Positions 9,352 through 17,261 of a DNA stretch of 64,000 bases are shown piece by piece. Source of the stretch: an uncultured Clostridia bacterium (GTDB taxonomy: Bacteria; Bacillota; Clostridia; Christensenellales; Borkfalkiaceae). Both the position numbers and the translations under genes were made by a program. Below the pieces are notes generated by a model that saw nothing but the letters and a program-made list of their open reading frames with translations, was not told the DNA's origin and did not search any database. The stretch's first letter is position 1, and each line of letters starts with the position of its first letter. The stretch lies in the NCBI GenBank assembly GCA_944340905.1, contig CALVLT010000003.1, positions 1-64,000 of the forward strand, written 5' to 3'.

Positions 9352-10158
9352 TTATTTGTGCGTATCTTCGGAAGGGGCCTGCGGCTGCGCGCTGCGCTGT
9401 TTGTTCCTGCGCGGCAGGGGCGTGAAAGCGAAGGCGCGCAGGGCTGCGGGCTTCTTCCAAAAGAGGACGAACAGGGGGATGAGGAGCACAAGGCTGCCCG
9501 CAAGGTGCAGGATCATATCCTCCATCGTATCCAGAATGGCGGTGCCGCGGCGGCTGTCGACAAGGTAGGTCCCGTCAGGGATCGCATACTCGCCGTCCGA
9601 CCCCATCTGGATCATGCCGTCCGCCCAGCCCTGCGTGCTCGAAGTGGGGTCGATGCTGTCCACTGTGAACTCGAAAATTTCCCACAGATAGCCCACGGTG
9701 AGGGAGAAGAACAGCGCGAGGAGCACGACGGCTGCGATCGTGCGGTTCCCTTCGGGCTGATTTTGAAGAAGGAGGGTGGCAAGCCCCAAGCCGACGGCGG
9801 CAAACAGAACGCCCGAAAGGGAGTGCAGCACCGTATCCCACGCGGGAAAGACGTCGTACATGCGCCAGACGTTGGAGACGGTGTTGCCGAAAAAGGCGAA
9901 CAGCATGCAGCAGACGGCAAGCGGCGTGCCCGCGCGGAAGCGTAAGATCCATTCGGCGAGGAAGATCGCCGATATCGTGAAGATGCTGACGAAGAAGTGC
10001 AGCAGGCTGTAAGAATAATTTTTCTGGCTGAGCAGCCCCGCGTTCAGCCGCACCGTGCACCAGATCAGCCCCGCAATGTCGAGCGCGATCAGCACTGCCC
10101 ACACGCTCAGGAGCCAAATGGTGCGTCTGCACGGGCGTTTTTTTGTGTTTTCCATCAT
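9352..10158 (-). CDS. Multi-pass membrane protein, YjdF/DUF2238-like
   Basis: A 268-residue protein with about six or seven hydrophobic segments and a basic cytoplasmic tail rich in R, K, Q and P. The spaced motifs AWDTVLHSLSG, YLWEIFEF and LDTMEDM carry the conserved acidic and histidine residues seen in the YjdF-like membrane family, whose function is unknown. It starts with two consecutive ATGs (10158 and 10155) behind a GAGGT ribosome site. It is a single-gene transcript with its own promoter, divergent from the lipase gene and convergent with nadE. Confidence 0.7.
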   Translation of the reverse strand: MMENTKKRPCRRTIWLLSVWAVLIALDIAGLIWCTVRLNAGLLSQKNYSYSLLHFFVSIFTISAIFLAEWILRFRAGTPLAVCCMLFAFFGNTVSNVWRMYDVFPAWDTVLHSLSGVLFAAVGLGLATLLLQNQPEGNRTIAAVVLLALFFSLTVGYLWEIFEFTVDSIDPTSSTQGWADGMIQMGSDGEYAIPDGTYLVDSRRGTAILDTMEDMILHLAGSLVLLIPLFVLFWKKPAALRAFAFTPLPRRNKQRSAQPQAPSEDTHK

Positions 10159-10182
10159 TTACCTCGCAGACAGTCTGCGTAA

Positions 10183-10211
10183 AGCATAGCAGAAAGCGGG
10201 CATTTTGTCAA
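10183..10211 (-). promoter_or_regulatory. Sigma-A promoter for the minus-strand membrane protein
   Basis: Read on the minus strand: TTGACA (10211-10206), a 17-base spacer, TATGCT (10188-10183). The start codon follows about 25 bases later. Confidence 0.8.
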
Positions 10212-10302
10212 GGGGGCGGGCGGCGGAGCGCGTTCCTTCCCCGTTCTTTTTGCAAAAACGGGAAGGAAACGGGCGAGAAAAGCGGAAATTTGCGCAAAGC
10301 AG

Positions 10303-10331
10303 TTTACTTTTTCCGAAAAAAAGTGTACAAT
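10303..10331 (+). promoter_or_regulatory. Sigma-A promoter for the patatin-like lipase / MBL / aro run
   Basis: TTTACT (10303-10308), 17-base spacer, TACAAT (10326-10331), with the ATG at 10359 behind GGGAGG. This is the only clear promoter before the aro operon, so the lipase, the hydrolase and the aro genes may share it. Confidence 0.75.
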
Positions 10332-10358
10332 ATTCAAAAAACGGCGGGAGGCGCGCAC

Positions 10359-11216
10359 ATGGGATTGCTTGCAACATTCAGATCGCTCTTTTCGCGTGCC
10401 AAAAAGCCCGTCGTGCTGGGCATCGCGCTCGGTTCGGGCGGGGCAAAGGGGATGGCGCATCTGGGCGCGCTCAAGGCGTTCGCCGAGGCAGGGCTGTCTT
10501 TTGGCGTCGTGACGGGCACGTCCATCGGCTCCATCGTGGGAGCGCTCTACTGCAAGGGCTATTCATGGGCGGATATGGCTGGCATCGTGGACAACATCAA
10601 CAAGAAGGAGTTCGCCAAGAACCTGCGCCCGTTTGCCGATATGTCGCCCATCGAGAGTTTTCTCGAAGGGTACGTGGAGGGGGATATTCCCTCCCTGCCC
10701 CTGCCCTTTGCCGCCTGCGCCACGGATGCCGCCACCAATCAATGCGTGGTGCTGCGCGAGGGCAAGACGGCGCGCGCGCTCACGGCGTCCGCCGCCATTC
10801 CGCCCTTTTTCCGCGGCGTGGAGATCGGCGGCGCAAAGCTCTACGACGGCGCGTTCTCCAACGCCATTCCCGCGGACGTGTGCAGGGAGATGGGGGCGCG
10901 CGCCGGCCTCGGCCTCGCCCTGTCGGCCCACGCCAAGGCGGATGAGGACAAGGGGCGCATCGAGCGCTTGGTCGGTTCCGCCATCGGCGCGTTCACACCC
11001 GTCGAGACGCTGCCCGACGCCAAGACGCGCGGCTATGCGGCGGCGGACGTCATGCTCCGCCCCAATCTGTATGACTTTAAGGCGACGGACATCTCCCGCG
11101 CCGCGACGGACGCGATGTTCGAGATCGGCTACCGCGAGGCGAAGGAGCGCCTGCCCGAAATACAGGCGGCGATCTCCGCCGCGCGCAAAAAGGGCAAAAA
11201 GAGGGGGCGCGCGTGA
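10359..11216 (+). CDS. Patatin-like phospholipase family protein
   Basis: A 285-residue RssA/patatin-type serine hydrolase, presumably acting on membrane lipids or acyl esters. It has the oxyanion-hole stretch GSGGAKGMAHLG, the nucleophile elbow GTSIG with S55, and the dyad aspartate D163 in YDGAF (the family usually has DGG). It lacks a signal peptide; a short N-terminal amphipathic/basic stretch precedes the catalytic fold. I chose the ATG at 10359 because it has GGGAGG seven bases upstream and follows the promoter; the frame is open further upstream but without a ribosome site. A second, more canonical patatin is encoded at 29350. Confidence 0.85.
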   Translation: MGLLATFRSLFSRAKKPVVLGIALGSGGAKGMAHLGALKAFAEAGLSFGVVTGTSIGSIVGALYCKGYSWADMAGIVDNINKKEFAKNLRPFADMSPIESFLEGYVEGDIPSLPLPFAACATDAATNQCVVLREGKTARALTASAAIPPFFRGVEIGGAKLYDGAFSNAIPADVCREMGARAGLGLALSAHAKADEDKGRIERLVGSAIGAFTPVETLPDAKTRGYAAADVMLRPNLYDFKATDISRAATDAMFEIGYREAKERLPEIQAAISAARKKGKKRGRA

Positions 11217-12178
11217 GCCGCGCAGAGCGGCTGCATGCAAGGCGCATGCGCATTCTCAAGGGGGCGTGCACCGCCTTGATAGCGGTTGCCGTCGCCCTGT
11301 TCTTCCTTCTCGTGCCCTTCCGTGCCCTGCTGCGCGCCGAGGCGATCCCCGAACGCGGGGCGGGCGAGATGCGGCTGCACTTTCTCAGTCTCGGGCAGGG
11401 GGACTGCACCGTTGTGGAATTTCCCGACGGCGATGCGCTCGTCGTCGATGCGGGGGACGGGTCCTTCTCCGCCAACAATGCGCTCGTGCGCTACCTGAAG
11501 GGGCTGGACCTCTCCTCCCTGACGCTCGTCGCAACGCACGCCGATTCCGACCACTTCGGCGGATTTTCCGAACTTCTCAAACTGTTCGCGGTGGAGAAGG
11601 TGTATCTGCCCGCGCTCGGCGCGCAGACGCAGGCGTATGCCAATTTTCTTGCGGCGGTGGAGCGCGAGGGGTGCGCGGTGGATACGCTCGTGCGCTACGA
11701 CGTCATTTCCCGTCCCTCGGGCGCATATGCCGTGTGCATTTCCCCGCATGCGGCGGGGGAGACGGACGAGAACGACGCCTCGCTCACGCTGTATGTCAGC
11801 TACGGCGGCGTGAACGTGCTGCTGTGCGCGGATGCGGGCGCGGCGCGCGAGAGGGCGCTGCTCTCCGAACTGGAATTGGGGGAGGACCTCTTTGACAGCG
11901 GTGCTTTCCGCGTGCGGCTGGAAGAGACGCATATCCTGAAGGCGGCGCACCACGGTTCCGCCTATGCCTCGTGCGAGGAATGGCTCTCCTATCTTTCCCC
12001 CGAGGCGGCGGTCCTCTCGTGCGGGGCGGGCAATTCCTACCGCCATCCCGCGGGCGAGACGCTTGCGCGGCTGCATGCGGCGGGCGCGCAGGTCTACAGA
12101 ACGGATGAACTCGGACACATTGTCGTCACCGTCAGCGGGGGCGGATACACGATCGAACAACAGGGAGGTGGGCTGTGA
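11213..12178 (+). CDS. ComEC-like MBL-fold hydrolase with one membrane anchor
   Basis: A 321-residue protein with an N-terminal membrane segment (about residues 13-36) and an exported metallo-beta-lactamase fold. It shows the metal-binding motif THADSDHFGG (H109, D111, D113, H114), later AAHHGS, and the ComEC-type ending GNSYRHPAGETLARL with a C-terminal strand. These are characteristic of the ComEC C-terminal domain, a nuclease-like module of DNA uptake, but the competence channel domain is absent. The start is GTG, overlapping the lipase stop by 4 bases. It could be an extracytoplasmic nuclease or phosphodiesterase; substrate unknown. Confidence 0.8.
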   Translation: MSRAERLHARRMRILKGACTALIAVAVALFFLLVPFRALLRAEAIPERGAGEMRLHFLSLGQGDCTVVEFPDGDALVVDAGDGSFSANNALVRYLKGLDLSSLTLVATHADSDHFGGFSELLKLFAVEKVYLPALGAQTQAYANFLAAVEREGCAVDTLVRYDVISRPSGAYAVCISPHAAGETDENDASLTLYVSYGGVNVLLCADAGAARERALLSELELGEDLFDSGAFRVRLEETHILKAAHHGSAYASCEEWLSYLSPEAAVLSCGAGNSYRHPAGETLARLHAAGAQVYRTDELGHIVVTVSGGGYTIEQQGGGL

Positions 12179-13305
12179 AACTGACCACGGCGGGCGAATC
12201 GCACGGAAAAGGGCTGTTCGGCATTCTCGAAGGGCTGCCTGCAGGGCTTACGGTGGATATTGAGGAGATCGACGGCTATCTTGCGCTGCGTCAGTCCGGT
12301 TACGGAAGGGGCGCGCGGCAGAAGATCGAACGCGACCGCGTAGAGATCTTATCCGGCGTGCGCGATCGCAAGACGCTGGGCAGCCCTGTCACGCTCGCGG
12401 TGTGGAACCGCGACTATGAGAACTGGAAGGCATACATGGCGCCCGAGGGGTGCGATACAAGCGCGCGCACGCTCACCAAGGTGCGCCCCGGGCATGCCGA
12501 CCTCACGGGGCTGAAAAAATTCGGCGGGAGCGACGCGCGCAACGTGCTCGAGCGCGCCTCCGCACGGGAGACCGCCGTCCGCGTGGCGGCGGGCACGCTC
12601 TGCCGCCAGCTTTTGCGCGCGCTGGGCATCGAGGTGTCCGGCTATGTGCGCGACGTGGGCGACGTGCACGATGAAGGGGAGTATTCCTTCGATTCGCTCT
12701 GCCGCCGTCTGCCCGAACTGTTCATGATGGACAGGGCGCTGCAGGCGCAGGCGATGCAGTTCATCGACGCCTGCGCGGGGCAGGGTGATACCTGCGGCGG
12801 CGTTCTGGAGCTGCGCGTGAAGGGGCTCAGGAGCGGGTTCGGAAGTTGCATGACGTATGCACAAAAGCTGGACGCCCGCCTTGCCGCGGCGCTCATGAGC
12901 GTGCAGGCGGTCAAGGGCGTCGAGGTCGGGCTTGGCTTCCAGGCGGCCGCGCGCTGCGGCAGCCGCGTGCATGACGAGATCTTCTACAGCGAGGAGCGCG
13001 GGTATTTCCGCACCACCAACCGCGCGGGCGGTATCGAGGGCGGCATGTCGAACGGGGAAGAACTCGTCCTGCGCGCCGCAATGAAACCCATTCCCACCCT
13101 GATGCGCGGGCTGAATACAGTGGATTTTGCGACGCATGAGACGGTGCGGGCTGCCACCGAGCGCAGCGACGTGTGCGCCATTCTCGCCTGCGAGGTGGTG
13201 CTCGAGAGCGCGCTGTGCTGCGAGCTTGCCGCCGCCATTTTGGAGCGGCTGGGGGCGGACAACCTTGCCGACCTTGCCGACCGCTACGGGAGGTTACCGC
13301 AATGA
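12175..13305 (+). CDS. aroC: Chorismate synthase
   Basis: Converts 5-enolpyruvylshikimate-3-phosphate to chorismate using reduced FMN. The 376-residue protein has the N-terminal signature TTAGESHGKGLFGILEGLPAG, RQSGYGRG, the loop RPGHADLTGLKKFG, and the C-terminal region GGIEGGMSNGEELVLRAAMKPIPT, all typical of the family. The GTG start overlaps the preceding hydrolase stop. It is the first gene of a tightly packed block aroC-aroB-aroE-aroQ-aroK. aroA is not in this window. Confidence 0.97.
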   Translation: MKLTTAGESHGKGLFGILEGLPAGLTVDIEEIDGYLALRQSGYGRGARQKIERDRVEILSGVRDRKTLGSPVTLAVWNRDYENWKAYMAPEGCDTSARTLTKVRPGHADLTGLKKFGGSDARNVLERASARETAVRVAAGTLCRQLLRALGIEVSGYVRDVGDVHDEGEYSFDSLCRRLPELFMMDRALQAQAMQFIDACAGQGDTCGGVLELRVKGLRSGFGSCMTYAQKLDARLAAALMSVQAVKGVEVGLGFQAAARCGSRVHDEIFYSEERGYFRTTNRAGGIEGGMSNGEELVLRAAMKPIPTLMRGLNTVDFATHETVRAATERSDVCAILACEVVLESALCCELAAAILERLGADNLADLADRYGRLPQ

Positions 13306-14360
13306 GGACGTTCACGATCACCGACAGGCGGACGAAGGTCAGCCGCGTCATCTGCCGCAGGCAGGTGCTGAGCAAGGCGCTCCCCGCCCTGCTGCAGGGG
13401 TACGGCGAGGTATTTGTCTTTTCGGACGAGACGGTGTGGAATCTGTACGGCAGGCTTGTGACGCGCGCGCTCGGCAGCGTAAAGGTACATACCATGCCCG
13501 CGGGCGAGGCGCACAAGACACCCGAAACGCTGCTCTCCCTGCTCGCCGCCATGGCGGGGGCGGGGCTGCACCGCAATGCCTGCCTCGTGTGTCTGGGCGG
13601 CGGCGTCGTGGGGGATATCGGCGGGCTTGCCGCCGCGCTCTACATGCGCGGCATCGCCTGCATCCAGGTGCCCACCACGCTGCTCGCGCAGGTGGATTCC
13701 TCGGTGGGCGGAAAGACCGCCGTGGACTTCTGCGGCGTCAAAAATCTGGTGGGCGCCTTTTCGCAGCCCGCGTATGTCCTTGCCGACCCCGCCTTTTTTG
13801 CCACCCTCCCCGCGCGCGAGCTGCGCTGCGGGCTGGGTGAGATCGTCAAACACGGCGCGCTTTGTGCGCAGATATTCGATACGTTGGAACAAAACAGGGA
13901 CAAACTCTTCGATCTATCCTTTCTTGCGGACATCGTTCCCGCGAACATTGCGTTCAAGGCGGGTGTCGTGCGCAGGGACGCCGAGGAAGGGGGGCTGCGC
14001 AAGTGCCTCAACCTCGGGCACACCACCGCGCACGCCTATGAGTTGCTGGACGGAACGCTCTCGCACGGGGAATACGTGCTCATCGGCACCTTCATCGAGG
14101 CGGAGATCGCGCGCTCGCACGGCGGCGACGGGGCATATCTTAGCCGCCTGCAGGCGCTGTGCCTTGCCGTGCTCGGCGGCATGCCCTCCCTTCCGCCGCC
14201 TGAGGAGGCGGCGCGCGTCGCCTGTCTGGATAAGAAGAATACGGGGCGGGGGCGCGTCGTGCTCACCGTGCCCATGTCAAAGGGGGAGTACCGCCTTCTG
14301 GAGCTGGAGAGCACGGCGTATGAGAGGGAGCTCGGCCGCATCGGGAGGGCGCTATGCTGA
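13302..14360 (+). CDS. aroB: 3-dehydroquinate synthase
   Basis: Second shikimate-pathway step: it cyclises DAHP to 3-dehydroquinate using NAD+ and a divalent metal. The 352-residue product has the NAD-binding GGGVVGDIGGLAAALYMRG, PTTLLAQVDSSVGGKTAVD, and the metal-ligand region GLGEIVKHGA followed by LNLGHTTAHAYE. The ATG at 13302 overlaps the aroC stop (ATGA). The aroE start lies within its last codons. Confidence 0.95.
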   Translation: MRTFTITDRRTKVSRVICRRQVLSKALPALLQGYGEVFVFSDETVWNLYGRLVTRALGSVKVHTMPAGEAHKTPETLLSLLAAMAGAGLHRNACLVCLGGGVVGDIGGLAAALYMRGIACIQVPTTLLAQVDSSVGGKTAVDFCGVKNLVGAFSQPAYVLADPAFFATLPARELRCGLGEIVKHGALCAQIFDTLEQNRDKLFDLSFLADIVPANIAFKAGVVRRDAEEGGLRKCLNLGHTTAHAYELLDGTLSHGEYVLIGTFIEAEIARSHGGDGAYLSRLQALCLAVLGGMPSLPPPEEAARVACLDKKNTGRGRVVLTVPMSKGEYRLLELESTAYERELGRIGRALC

Positions 14361-15184
14361 AACTTGCCGTCATCGGAAAGGACGTGTCCAAATCGCTCAG
14401 TCCCGCCATGCACGCCTTCATTCTGGGGGAGATGGGCGTTCTTCACAGCTACGAGGCGGTCAGCATTCCGCCCGAACAATTCGCGCAGCGCGCGCAGGCG
14501 CTCTTCTCCCGCTATGACTTCTTCAACGTCACCATCCCCTTCAAGGCGGACATCATGCCCTATCTTGCGCATATCGAGGGGGACGCCAGGGCGTTCGGCG
14601 CGGTGAACACCGTCGTGTGCGCTACGCGCACGGGCTGGAACACGGACGGTATGGGGTTTATGCTCATGCTTGAGAATGCGGGCATCTTGGTCAAGGGCAG
14701 GCGCGTGCTCGTTCTGGGCGCGGGCGGTGCGGGCAGGAGCTGTATCTACAAACTTGCCGAGGGCGGCGCGCAGGTGTTCGCCTATGAGCGCAGCCGCGAA
14801 CGGCTCGCACAGGTACACCGCGAACTGGGAGGATTCACCCCGCTCGGCGAAGTCGTTCCCGATCGGTATGATCTCATCCTCAACTGCACGGGCGTGGGCA
14901 TGCACGACACGGTGGGGCTTACGCCCTCCGTCCGCACGCCGCAGGGGGAGGCGCCCGTGGGCGAAGAACTGCTTGCGCAGTGCGGCGCGGCGGTCGATCT
15001 CATCTATGAACCAAAACAATCGGAATTTCTGCGCATTGCCGCCTCGCTGGGCAAACAGACAGTGAACGGCGACGCGATGCTCTTCTATCAGGCATATTTT
15101 TCGGACTGCATCTATCTGGGGCGTGCGCCCTCGGCAGCCGAGGCAAAACAGCTATATCAGCGTTATTCGGGAGGAAATGCATGA
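14354..15184 (+). CDS. aroE: Shikimate dehydrogenase
   Basis: NADPH-dependent reduction of 3-dehydroshikimate to shikimate. The 276-residue protein has the substrate-binding SKSLSPAMHAF, the catalytic Lys region NVTIPFKADIMPYL, GAVNTVV, and the dinucleotide-binding GAGGAGRSCIYKLA, then the NCTGVGMH motif. It overlaps aroB by 7 bases and aroQ by 4. Confidence 0.95.
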   Translation: MLKLAVIGKDVSKSLSPAMHAFILGEMGVLHSYEAVSIPPEQFAQRAQALFSRYDFFNVTIPFKADIMPYLAHIEGDARAFGAVNTVVCATRTGWNTDGMGFMLMLENAGILVKGRRVLVLGAGGAGRSCIYKLAEGGAQVFAYERSRERLAQVHRELGGFTPLGEVVPDRYDLILNCTGVGMHDTVGLTPSVRTPQGEAPVGEELLAQCGAAVDLIYEPKQSEFLRIAASLGKQTVNGDAMLFYQAYFSDCIYLGRAPSAAEAKQLYQRYSGGNA

Positions 15185-15603
15185 ACATTCTTGTCTTGAA
15201 CGGGGTCAACCTCAACATGACGGGCAGGCGGGAGCGCGGCGTGTACGGCGTACAGACGCTGCGCGAGATCAACGAGCGCATTGCCGCCTATGCCGCGGAG
15301 CGCGGCGTGGAGGTCAAGTTTTTCCAGAACAACAACGAGGGGGAACTTTGCACCGCCATTCAGAGCGCGCAGGGAAAGTATGACGGCATCATTCTCAACG
15401 CGGGGGCGTTCACGCACTACTCGTATGCCATCCGCGATGCCATCGCGTCCGTCAGCGTGCCCGTCGTCGAAGTGCACATGAGCAACGTACATGCGCGCGA
15501 GGAGTTCCGCCGCAACTCGGTGCTCACGCCCGTTTGCAGCGGGGAGATCCTCGGGTTCGGCGCGAACAGCTATATTCTTGCGCTGGAGAGTTTTCTGCTA
15601 TGA
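15181..15603 (+). CDS. aroQ: 3-dehydroquinate dehydratase, type II
   Basis: Dehydrates 3-dehydroquinate to 3-dehydroshikimate through the small dodecameric type II fold. It has 140 residues, the usual length. The opening LVLNGVNLNMTGRRERGVYG contains the expected N-L-N-x-x-G-x-R-E and catalytic Tyr; FQNNNEGELCTAIQ, LNAGAFTHYSYAIRDAI and EVHMSNVHAREEFR complete the active site. It overlaps both neighbours. Confidence 0.96.
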   Translation: MNILVLNGVNLNMTGRRERGVYGVQTLREINERIAAYAAERGVEVKFFQNNNEGELCTAIQSAQGKYDGIILNAGAFTHYSYAIRDAIASVSVPVVEVHMSNVHAREEFRRNSVLTPVCSGEILGFGANSYILALESFLL

Positions 15604-16115
15604 ACATCGTACTGTGCGGCATGATGGGGGTGGGCAAGTCGAGCGTCGGCATCCGCATTGCCGAGCGCACGGGCAGAATGTGGTACGATACGGACGTCGT
15701 CATCACCGACCGCCACGGGCGCATCTCGGACATCTTTGAATTTTACGGCGAGGCGCACTTCCGCTCGCTGGAGACTCAGATCGTGCGCGAGCTTTCGGAC
15801 AGGGACGGGCTTGTCATCTCCACGGGCGGCGGGCTGGTACTCAAGCCCGAAAACAACGAACTGCTCAAAAAGAACGGGCGCATCTTCTTCATGCGCGCGA
15901 GCTTTGAAACGCTCCTCAAGCGGGTGCGCGCCGACGAGACGCGCCCCCTTCTCAAGAACACGGGCAAGACGGCGGAGACGCTCGGGCAGCTCCTGCAGCA
16001 GCGCACGCCCGTCTACGAGCATGTCGCCGACTACATTGTGGATACGGACGGCAAGTCCGTCGAGGAAGTGGCGGACGAAATTCTTGCGCTGCTTGATGCG
16101 GAGAAGAACGCATGA
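15600..16115 (+). CDS. aroK: Shikimate kinase
   Basis: Phosphorylates shikimate at O3 with ATP. The 171-residue protein begins MNIVLCGMMGVGKSS, a textbook P-loop for the family. It has the shikimate-binding D and R residues (DTDVVI; FRSLE), STGGGLVL, and the lid with R-x-x-P (ADETRPLL). The start is ATG 15600 because it overlaps the aroQ stop and gives a P-loop at the normal place; the frame is open for 22 more codons upstream. Confidence 0.95.
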   Translation: MNIVLCGMMGVGKSSVGIRIAERTGRMWYDTDVVITDRHGRISDIFEFYGEAHFRSLETQIVRELSDRDGLVISTGGGLVLKPENNELLKKNGRIFFMRASFETLLKRVRADETRPLLKNTGKTAETLGQLLQQRTPVYEHVADYIVDTDGKSVEEVADEILALLDAEKNA

Positions 16116-16801
16116 AGGCGCTGATCTCGGGCGGCACGCGCGGCATCGGGCTTGCCTGCTGCCGCCTTTTTGCGGACAGGGGATACCAAGTTACCGCGCT
16201 CTACTCGCGCGACGAAGGGGCGGCGGACGCGGCGCGGCGCGCGCTTGCGGGCGTGCGCTTTCTGCATGCGGACGTCTCGGACGAGTGGGCGGTCACGGAC
16301 GTGCTGGAGGAGGTCGGCGCGCCCGACGTGCTCGTCAACAATGCGGGCATCGACTACTTTGCGCAGGTGCAGGATATGCCGCTCGAGGCATACCGCCGCG
16401 TGATGGACGTCAATATGGGCGGGACCTTTCTTCTTTGCAAGCACGCCGTGCCCCGGATGCTCTCCCGCGGCGGGGCGATCGTCAACGTCTCCTCCGTCTG
16501 GGGGGTGAGCGGCGGAAGCTGCGAGAGCGTGTATTCGGCGTCCAAGGGGGCGGTGATCGCCTTTACAAAGGCGCTCGCCAGAGAACTTGCCCCCGCCATT
16601 CGGGTGAACTGCGTCGCGCCGGGGGCGATCGATACCGACATGTGCGCGGGCTACACGCCCGAGGAGCGCAGGGACATCGAGGGGCGCATTCCCCTGAGGC
16701 GGTTCGGCACGCCCGACGAGGTCGCCGAGGCGGTGTATTTTTTGGCGACGGCGCGCTACGTCACGGGGCAGGTGCTCGGCGTGGACGGCGGCGGACTGTA
16801 A
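16112..16801 (+). CDS. SDR-family oxidoreductase, FabG-like
   Basis: A 229-residue classical short-chain dehydrogenase. It has the cofactor glycine motif GGTRGIG (residues 7-13), NNAG, NVSSVWG with the catalytic Ser, YSASK with the catalytic Tyr and Lys, and the C-terminal G-x-VLGVDGG found in FabG (3-oxoacyl-ACP reductase). It overlaps aroK by 4 bases and ends the aro block, but no fatty-acid genes are nearby, so the natural substrate is uncertain. It might be FabG or an unrelated ketoreductase. Confidence 0.8.
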   Translation: MKALISGGTRGIGLACCRLFADRGYQVTALYSRDEGAADAARRALAGVRFLHADVSDEWAVTDVLEEVGAPDVLVNNAGIDYFAQVQDMPLEAYRRVMDVNMGGTFLLCKHAVPRMLSRGGAIVNVSSVWGVSGGSCESVYSASKGAVIAFTKALARELAPAIRVNCVAPGAIDTDMCAGYTPEERRDIEGRIPLRRFGTPDEVAEAVYFLATARYVTGQVLGVDGGGL

Positions 16802-16819
16802 GGACCGCCCGCACCTTTC

Positions 16820-17035
16820 GGCTGCGCCTCATGCGCTACATCGTCGAAATACTCCCGCAAGCGGGTATTTCTCCTCGCATCGGGCACTTCGCTGCGCTCC
16901 GTTCTGCTCGCCGCCGCAGGCGGCACACGCCCGACACGCGCAAGGAATACCTGCTTGCAGAAGTATTCCGCAGCCGTGGCGCACAAGACCAAAGGCTCGA
17001 TGTAGGCCCATAGGGCCGAAGTTATGACGGGTGGC
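16820..17035. repeat. Dispersed intergenic repeat, copy R1
   Basis: About 111 bases (16820-16930) closely match 62952-63066, including a bulged hairpin built on AAATACTCCCGC / GCGGGTATTT and the conserved string CTCGCATCGGGC. After a region unique to this copy, both share a CGAAGTTATGACG element (here about 17017-17029). Neither copy looks coding: the matches ignore reading frame and contain indels. Confidence 0.8.
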
Positions 17036-17204
17036 GGGCGTTTATTGGGTTTACGTCATTCTGAGGCATAGCGCAGCTATGCCGTGAGAATCCCCTCGTG
17101 CGGAGTGCCCCCCTGTCGGCAAAGCCGCCCCTTGAGACGTGTCAAGGGGAACGGGCGCGCCGCGCTGCGGGGTGTCGGCTGCGGGTGAAAAAACAACAAA
17201 AAAT

Positions 17205-17245
17205 AAAAAAATTTTCTCCGAAAAAAAGGAGTTTTTTATTTTTTT
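17205..17245 (+). terminator. Terminator-like hairpin just upstream of dgt
   Basis: CTCC (17216-17219), a loop of G and A residues, GGAG (17228-17231), then TTTTTTATTTTTTT. The A-rich arm before CTCC can pair with the T-run, extending the stem. It resembles an intrinsic terminator, but it lies only about 20 bases before the dgt start, so it may be an attenuator. The GGAG arm also resembles a ribosome site. Confidence 0.55.
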
Positions 17246-17261
17246 GCGAAATAACCAGTTG

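Larger units (their letters stand above)
16802..17261. other. 460-base intergenic region with a dispersed repeat and a hairpin at its end
   Basis: No gene is apparent. It contains repeat copy R1 (16820 to about 17035), a perfect 8-bp hairpin GGCATAGC/GCTATGCC (17065-17083), a second small inverted repeat around 17132-17145 (CTTGA...TCAAG), and an A/T-rich hairpin (about 17205-17245) just before dgt. I see no convincing promoter for dgt-dnaG-rpoD here. Confidence 0.7.

Noticed and set aside
11213..12178. Annotating the MBL protein as full ComEC competence channel.
   Set aside because: It has a single membrane segment and only the C-terminal hydrolase module.
15658..17013. An open frame running from inside aroK into the intergenic repeat R1.
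   Set aside because: It is out of frame with aroK and the SDR gene, and the related repeat R2 does not keep the frame.
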